From an uncultured Pelagibacteraceae bacterium (lineage in GTDB: Bacteria; Pseudomonadota; Alphaproteobacteria; Pelagibacterales; Pelagibacteraceae), in the NCBI GenBank assembly GCA_902531455.1, contig CACAEM010000008.1:1-21830 (forward strand): DNA of 21,830 bases. The letters run 5' to 3'. This document shows, piece by piece, positions 17,320 to 21,830 of the stretch. The notes under the pieces were generated by a model. The model had not been told where the DNA came from. It saw only the letters and a program-made list of their open reading frames with translations, and did not search any database. Positions within the stretch are counted from its first letter, which is position 1, and each line of letters begins with the position of its first letter. A program made the position numbers and the translations under genes.

Positions 17320-18335
17320 TGATAAAAGTTTGTATATTTGGTGCAGGATCAATTGGTGGATATTTAGCTACATGTTTAAGTAAAAATAAAATTGATTTAT
17401 CACTTATAGCTAGAGGTCCACACAAAAAAGCTATTGAGGAAAATGGTTTAACATTAATTAAAAAAGATAAAACAGAAAACTTTAAATTAAAAGTAACAGA
17501 TGATCCCAAAGAACTTGGAATTCAAGATTATATTTTTATTTCAGTAAAAGCTCATGCAATTTCTAATATAGTTGAGTCTCTTCAAAGCTTAATTGGAGAA
17601 AATACAACTATAATATCAGCTGTGAATGGCTTACCATGGTGGTATTTTCATAAAGCTAACACGGGGACAAACTTAGATGAGAAACACATAGATAGTGTTG
17701 ATCCTGATGGTAAAATTTGGAATTCTTTGAGGCCTTCAAGAGCTCTTGGATGTGTAGTTTATCCAGCAGCTGAAATTACTGAACCTGGTGTTATTAAACA
17801 CAATGGTGGTGAAAGATTTACATTAGGCGAACCAGATGGGTCAAAATCAGAAAGACTTAAAATTATTGCAGATTTATTAATTGCAGGAGGTTTAAAAGCT
17901 CCACAAAAAAGTAATCTAAGAGATGAAATATGGATAAAGCTCTGGGGTAATTGCTCGTTTAATATTGTGAGTGCACTACACGATAAATCTTTAGATGAAA
18001 TTGGTAACGACCCAGAACTATTGAATATAGTGAAAAAATTGATGGAAGAATGTCAGTCAGTGGGAGAAAAAATTGGCGTTAAATTTAATGTTTCGATAGA
18101 TCATAGAATTAAGGCAGCAATTTCAATAAAAGGCCACAAACCATCAACTACTCAAGATTTACACGCAAAACGTCCCCTAGAAATTGATCCAATCATTGGA
18201 TCAATAATTGAAATTGGAAATAAAATTAATGTAAATACTAAAAACTTAAAATCTGAATATAACAAGTTAAAACATAAAGCTGAGGGCTTGGGATTATACA
18301 AAAGATTAAAAATAATTGATCAAATTACAAATTAA
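17319..18335 (+). CDS. PanE/ApbA-family 2-ketoacid reductase
   Basis: A 338-residue protein of the 2-dehydropantoate 2-reductase family (about 300 is usual). The N-terminal Rossmann domain has GAGSIGGYLA, and RG in SLIARGPHK follows beta-2, suggesting NADP(H). The C-terminal helical domain has the catalytic lysine K207 in RDEIWIKLWGN with N211 nearby, and E288 in KRPLEIDPI. An extra segment at about 103-140 begins with GLPWWYF, the mark of a PanE-like subfamily of uncertain substrate. Family members reduce 2-oxo acids with NADPH. It shares one base with the ligase stop, so it belongs to the same operon. Reduction of glyoxylate or another ketoacid from oxalyl-CoA metabolism fits the context better than pantothenate synthesis, but is inferred. 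Confidence 0.8.
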   Translation: MIKVCIFGAGSIGGYLATCLSKNKIDLSLIARGPHKKAIEENGLTLIKKDKTENFKLKVTDDPKELGIQDYIFISVKAHAISNIVESLQSLIGENTTIISAVNGLPWWYFHKANTGTNLDEKHIDSVDPDGKIWNSLRPSRALGCVVYPAAEITEPGVIKHNGGERFTLGEPDGSKSERLKIIADLLIAGGLKAPQKSNLRDEIWIKLWGNCSFNIVSALHDKSLDEIGNDPELLNIVKKLMEECQSVGEKIGVKFNVSIDHRIKAAISIKGHKPSTTQDLHAKRPLEIDPIIGSIIEIGNKINVNTKNLKSEYNKLKHKAEGLGLYKRLKIIDQITN

Positions 18336-20987
18336 CTAAAAGTTTAAAGAAATATCTCTGTGCACTGAATTACATCTCGAAACATAAATCGCTTGTTCTT
18401 TAGTGAGTTTTTGCTGTAACCTTAAGCCAATATTATCGCTTAGTACCTGTAAGTGATTATTTATTCTATCCATATATTTTTTTTGAAATTCATTTCTCCA
18501 ACTTACCTCTTTATCAAAATGTACATAAGTCTCATCAGCTATTTTTGCTATTTGTTCAGGATCTTTTTCATCTTCATCCATAATAGTTATCAAGTAATCT
18601 AATTTATCTGCAAATTCATCTGAACCTGATATTTCTCCAACTTTGTCAAACATATTGTCAATATGATCTATAGCATCTAGATAACCTCGATTATCAATTT
18701 TAGATTTAAGAATTTTAATATCATTACTCAATTCTTCAAATTTTTCTCCATCTAAAATAAATAATTTAATAAGCATTAAATCATCGTATGCATTATCTGC
18801 TGTTTTACGATATTTTTTAACAGCTAAATTTTTAGCTTTATTAATCTTGTTAAATTCATCATTCTTTGGTTTCCAGTCTTTTGAAATTGAATTAGCGATT
18901 TCTTCAATTTCAAGTTTTACATTTTCAATTCTTTGTTCAATTTTATTTTTTTCTGAAACCTCATCATCATCTAAATTTCTAATTTCAGCTTTATATTTGT
19001 CAATTTTTTTATTGAGTTTAGAAATTTTCTTCTGTTTTTTTCTAGTCTTAAAATGTAAGTCTCTATAATCAACGGCATAGTCATTATAAATAGCTTCTGC
19101 ACTTTTGACTTCGTCAACTAATTCGAAAGTGTAATTTGAATTATCTACGTGACGTTGGAAAAAACTTAGTTTATCAGCTGGTAAATTTGCAAGTATAATT
19201 GAGTCAAAATCGTCAATGCTATTCTTTATTACATCTGCATTATTTGCATAATTTGCAAATTTATATTCTTGTAGGCAATACTGTAGTTTAGGATTCATTG
19301 GAGGTGGTGCTACATTTGAAGTTAAATAAACTCTGTTAGGAAGATAATTCACAAGTGATGGATAAGAACCAACAATAGCTAAACCAATAAGCTGAAGAAC
19401 TATGAATGGTACAACGCCTTTCCAAATATCTAGTGTTTGCACTACTTTTGGAGCCACACCTTTTAAATAAAATAATGCAAATCCAAATGGTGGGGTTAGA
19501 AAAGAAGTTTGCAAGTTCACTCCAATCATAACTCCTAACCAAACTGCCGTTACATTAGCTCCTGTTTCAGCCAACAATATTGGTGCAATTATTGGAACAA
19601 CAACAACAGCAATTTCAATAAAATCTAAAAAGAAACCCAGTAAAAATATTACTATCATAACAACTACAAACTGAGTCCAAAATCCGCCAGGTAAATCCTG
19701 TAAGAAATCTCTAACTAATTCTTCACCACCAAACGCTCTAAATCCAGAAGTAAGCATCGCAGCTCCTAAAAGAATAATAAATACCATTGAAGTAGTTATA
19801 CAAGTTTCAGTAACAACCTCTTTTAAAACATTCTCTGTTTTATAAGTTCTCCAGAAGCTCCAAGATATTCCAATTACAAGAAGGATAACAAAGAAAGTAG
19901 TTGTGTATATTGCTCCAATATCTCTTTCTTCTAAATTTTTTATGTTGAGTTCATAATTTGAGGCAAAAAAAGTGATTGGTATCAACGAACCTATAATAAG
20001 TAAAAGAGGATAAAAGGCACTTTTCTTTCCTTCAAATAATCTGTAACCTGCCATTAGTGTTGCACCTATAGCTCCGATAGAACCAGCTTGGTTAACAGTT
20101 GCAATACCCATTAATATAGAACCTAAAACTGCAAATATTAATGCAAGAGGTGGAATAATAATAACAATTACTCTCATCCAAAATCTAAAATTAAATTCAC
20201 CCTTAAATGGAACTGGTGGTGCAACTCCTTTTTTGATTCTTGCATAGAAGAAAACATAAATCATATAAAGAGCTACCAATACTAATCCCGGCAAAAGTGC
20301 ACCAAGGAACATGTCTCCAGCACTTGATGATCCAACTCTAAATTCACCTGGCATATTAAATTCTCCAGTCAAAGCTTTGTAATCATTCTGTCTCATATTA
20401 TTTGCAACATCAGACGCACTCGCTAATTGGTCTGCAATAATAATCAATACGATGGATGGAGGAATAATTTGTCCAAGTGTTCCAGAGGAACATACAATTC
20501 CACTTGCAAGTTTTCTGTCATAATTGTTATTCAACATTGTTGGTAATGAGATTAATCCCATTGCAATTACTGTTGCTCCTACAATACCTGTCGTTGCAGC
20601 TAATAAAGCACCAACGAATATAACTGAGATACCTAATCCTCCTGGAATTGGACCAAATAACTGACCCATTGTAATTAATAAATCTTCAGCAATTTTTGAT
20701 TTTTGAAGCATAATCCCCATAAAAATAAACAAAGGAATTGCAATTAAGGTGTCTGTTTCTACATCCCAATAGTTACTTCTAAAATTAGTTATTCCAGCAA
20801 CAAGCCATTCAATTGGCCCATCTACTGCGAAGAATGCATCAGCATCTCCTTCAAATAAATAGCCAAAAAAGGCCGCTAAACCTATAGATATGATAGCTGA
20901 ACCTGGTAGAGCAAATGCAACTGGGTAACCAGATGCAAGAGCTACAATCATAATTAAAACTAAAACTGCTAAGAAAAATAATTCCAC
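18336..20987 (-). CDS. dctM: TRAP transporter large permease DctM with long C-terminal tail
   Basis: The 4TM/12TM large subunit of a tripartite ATP-independent periplasmic transporter, which uses the sodium gradient to import an organic acid delivered by a solute-binding protein. The membrane part spans about 1-550, with TLIAIPLFIFMGIMLQKSKI (80-99), SSGTLGQIIPPSIVLIIIAD (167-186) and NLQTSFLTPPFGFALFYLKG (491-510). It carries an insertion with extra hydrophobic segments at about 190-395, seen in the larger DctM subfamily. Typical DctM proteins have about 430 residues; this has 883. Residues 551-883 are hydrophilic, with a Lys/Glu-rich predicted coiled coil at about 645-700 and no domain I recognise. 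It overlaps dctQ by one base. Its stop codon abuts the convergent reductase gene with no gap. Confidence 0.9.
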   Translation of the reverse strand: MELFFLAVLVLIMIVALASGYPVAFALPGSAIISIGLAAFFGYLFEGDADAFFAVDGPIEWLVAGITNFRSNYWDVETDTLIAIPLFIFMGIMLQKSKIAEDLLITMGQLFGPIPGGLGISVIFVGALLAATTGIVGATVIAMGLISLPTMLNNNYDRKLASGIVCSSGTLGQIIPPSIVLIIIADQLASASDVANNMRQNDYKALTGEFNMPGEFRVGSSSAGDMFLGALLPGLVLVALYMIYVFFYARIKKGVAPPVPFKGEFNFRFWMRVIVIIIPPLALIFAVLGSILMGIATVNQAGSIGAIGATLMAGYRLFEGKKSAFYPLLLIIGSLIPITFFASNYELNIKNLEERDIGAIYTTTFFVILLVIGISWSFWRTYKTENVLKEVVTETCITTSMVFIILLGAAMLTSGFRAFGGEELVRDFLQDLPGGFWTQFVVVMIVIFLLGFFLDFIEIAVVVVPIIAPILLAETGANVTAVWLGVMIGVNLQTSFLTPPFGFALFYLKGVAPKVVQTLDIWKGVVPFIVLQLIGLAIVGSYPSLVNYLPNRVYLTSNVAPPPMNPKLQYCLQEYKFANYANNADVIKNSIDDFDSIILANLPADKLSFFQRHVDNSNYTFELVDEVKSAEAIYNDYAVDYRDLHFKTRKKQKKISKLNKKIDKYKAEIRNLDDDEVSEKNKIEQRIENVKLEIEEIANSISKDWKPKNDEFNKINKAKNLAVKKYRKTADNAYDDLMLIKLFILDGEKFEELSNDIKILKSKIDNRGYLDAIDHIDNMFDKVGEISGSDEFADKLDYLITIMDEDEKDPEQIAKIADETYVHFDKEVSWRNEFQKKYMDRINNHLQVLSDNIGLRLQQKLTKEQAIYVSRCNSVHRDISLNF

Positions 20988-21565
20988 TATTGGCTTTCCA
21001 TATTTTCTACATTAACTTCGTTTGTATTATTCACATCTGAAATTTTCGACTCATTCTCATTTAACAGAAGTTTGTAACTGCTACCCATAAAAAAGCTTGT
21101 GAACTGTAACAACATCGTAATAGCGAATACTGCTAGATACACTGCCATTAAATAAAGTAAATATAATCCATTAGAACCCTGCTGGGTGACCTCAAAAGCA
21201 ACTACCGGTCCATTAATAATACTTGCTTTACCATTTAAACCTAAAAATATAACAATTAAACAAAGTGGTACTCCAAGTACTGCAGAACCAATTGCATTAG
21301 TCCATGCTTTTTTTCTTTCACTAAAATTAGAGTATAAAACATCAACTCTAACATGACCCTCATGAATTAATGCATAAGCACTTGCAAATAAATATAATGC
21401 CGCGTACCAAAACCTTACAAGATCACCTTGAAAAGCTTGTTCGTAAGAAAATATAAATCTAGATAAAACTATAAAAAATTCACTTAAGACTACTAAAACT
21501 GCTAGCCAAATAAAACCAACAGATTTTGTAAAATAACCAATTATTAATCGAAGCTGCTGCAGCAA
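20987..21565 (-). CDS. dctQ: TRAP transporter small permease DctQ, probably lacking its native start
   Basis: A 192-residue small permease with four hydrophobic segments (about 15-38, 50-68, 90-110, 133-160) and a polar C-terminus, the DctQ topology. SYEQAFQGDLVRFWYAALYLFASAY and HEGHVRVDVLY are typical of the subfamily that pairs with long DctM proteins. The reading frame reaches back only to a TTG at 21565, inside a 10-base palindrome where the sequence switches to inverted dctP coding sequence. The first 8-10 residues (LQQLRLIIG) are therefore probably antisense dctP and the native start is missing. It shares one base with dctM. The order dctQ-dctM is the usual one. Confidence 0.85.
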   Translation of the reverse strand: MLQQLRLIIGYFTKSVGFIWLAVLVVLSEFFIVLSRFIFSYEQAFQGDLVRFWYAALYLFASAYALIHEGHVRVDVLYSNFSERKKAWTNAIGSAVLGVPLCLIVIFLGLNGKASIINGPVVAFEVTQQGSNGLYLLYLMAVYLAVFAITMLLQFTSFFMGSSYKLLLNENESKISDVNNTNEVNVENMESQ

Positions 21566-21830
21566 TGGAAAATGACGTTATGATGTCTGAGTACAATGCT
21601 AAAAATGGTGCAGCACTTGCAAGATTGATTAATGATCATGGTGTTAAACTAGAGAAGTTTAGCGACAAGGTTTATGATGGTTTTGGAAAAGCAGCAGAGG
21701 AAGTCTTTGAAGAGACAAGAGCGAGTAGTGGTCTTGCAGAAAGAATCCATACTAGTTTCTTAAAAGCTAGAAAAGAAATTGGTGCTTGGACAAACCTTTC
21801 AGACTCACCTTACATTCAGCAAAGAAATAG
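21541..21830 (+). CDS. dctP: TRAP solute-binding protein DctP, C-terminal fragment in inverted orientation
   Basis: The plus-strand frame reading LIEAAAAMENDVMMSEYNAK from about 21544, with first ATG at 21565, continues open to the window edge (last complete codon AAT at 21828). It matches the C-terminal part of TRAP periplasmic solute-binding proteins: N-x-K-N-G-A-A-L-x-x-L, a G-V-K-L-E-x-F-S-D-x-V-Y stretch, FGKAAEEVFEE, and an ending F-L-K-A-R-x-E-I-G-A-W-T-x-L-S-D-x-x-Y. About 95 residues are visible; the signal peptide and ligand-binding lobes are missing. dctP normally lies upstream of dctQ on the same strand, but here the fragment runs the other way and begins at a mid-gene break against the dctQ start. 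This fits an inversion or a foldback artefact. Confidence 0.78.
21555..21564. repeat. 10-base perfect palindrome at dctQ/dctP junction
   Basis: TGCTGCAGCA is its own reverse complement and sits exactly where minus-strand dctQ and plus-strand dctP coding sequence meet. Such short inverted homology is what strand-switching amplification chimeras or small inversions use. Confidence 0.7.

Noticed and set aside
17319..18335. Pantothenate biosynthesis gene panE
   Set aside because: Family membership is clear but the insertion, operon context and lack of panB/panC in the window argue against that specific role.

Overview
The window is AT-rich (roughly 30% GC by eye) and almost entirely coding, with most genes 0 to 30 bases apart or overlapping. 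Gene content and order (ffh-rpsP-trmD-rplS-leuCDB on one side, dapF-ftsY on the other, plus DMSP-type acyl-CoA genes and a TRAP transporter) point to a streamlined marine alphaproteobacterium of the SAR11/Pelagibacterales group. That assignment rests on recognising the gene set, not on a database search. No stretch longer than 300 bases lacks a gene. The longest non-coding stretch is 9677-9836.

Layout. (1) 21-9676, minus strand: a nine-gene directon running leftward, ffh, rpsP, trmD, rplS, leuC, leuD, leuB, an acyl-CoA dehydrogenase (DmdC-like) and an acyl-CoA synthetase (DmdB-like). The largest gap inside it is 26 bases. It joins protein targeting, ribosome and tRNA maturation, leucine synthesis and, at the far end, probable methylmercaptopropionate (DMSP) catabolism. 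(2) 9677-9836: a divergent intergenic region holding a GC-rich (48%) 93-base block that folds into a closed multi-arm structure, flanked by candidate divergent promoters. (3) 9837-11578, plus strand: dapF and ftsY, so both SRP-pathway GTPases flank the same small region. (4) 11571-14194, minus strand: an MFS transporter, a membrane-anchored alpha/beta hydrolase and a secreted protein of unknown function. (5) 14224-18335, plus strand: a tight three-gene unit, a gamma-glutamyltransferase-fold hydrolase resembling oxamate amidohydrolase (HpxW), an AAE3/Pcs60-type oxalate-CoA ligase and a PanE/ApbA-family ketoacid reductase. I infer an oxamate/oxalate-handling module, possibly fed by the divergent MFS transporter. 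(6) 18336-21565, minus strand: TRAP transporter large permease DctM with an unusual tail of about 330 residues, and small permease DctQ. (7) 21541-21830, plus strand: a 5'-truncated TRAP solute-binding protein (DctP) in the wrong orientation, fused to the start of dctQ at a 10-base palindrome. This looks like an inversion or an amplification/assembly foldback.

The most interesting items are the structured RNA-like element between ffh and dapF, the putative oxamate/oxalate operon, the DctM tail, the matching charged repeat tails on ribosomal proteins S16 and L19, and the inverted dctP junction.
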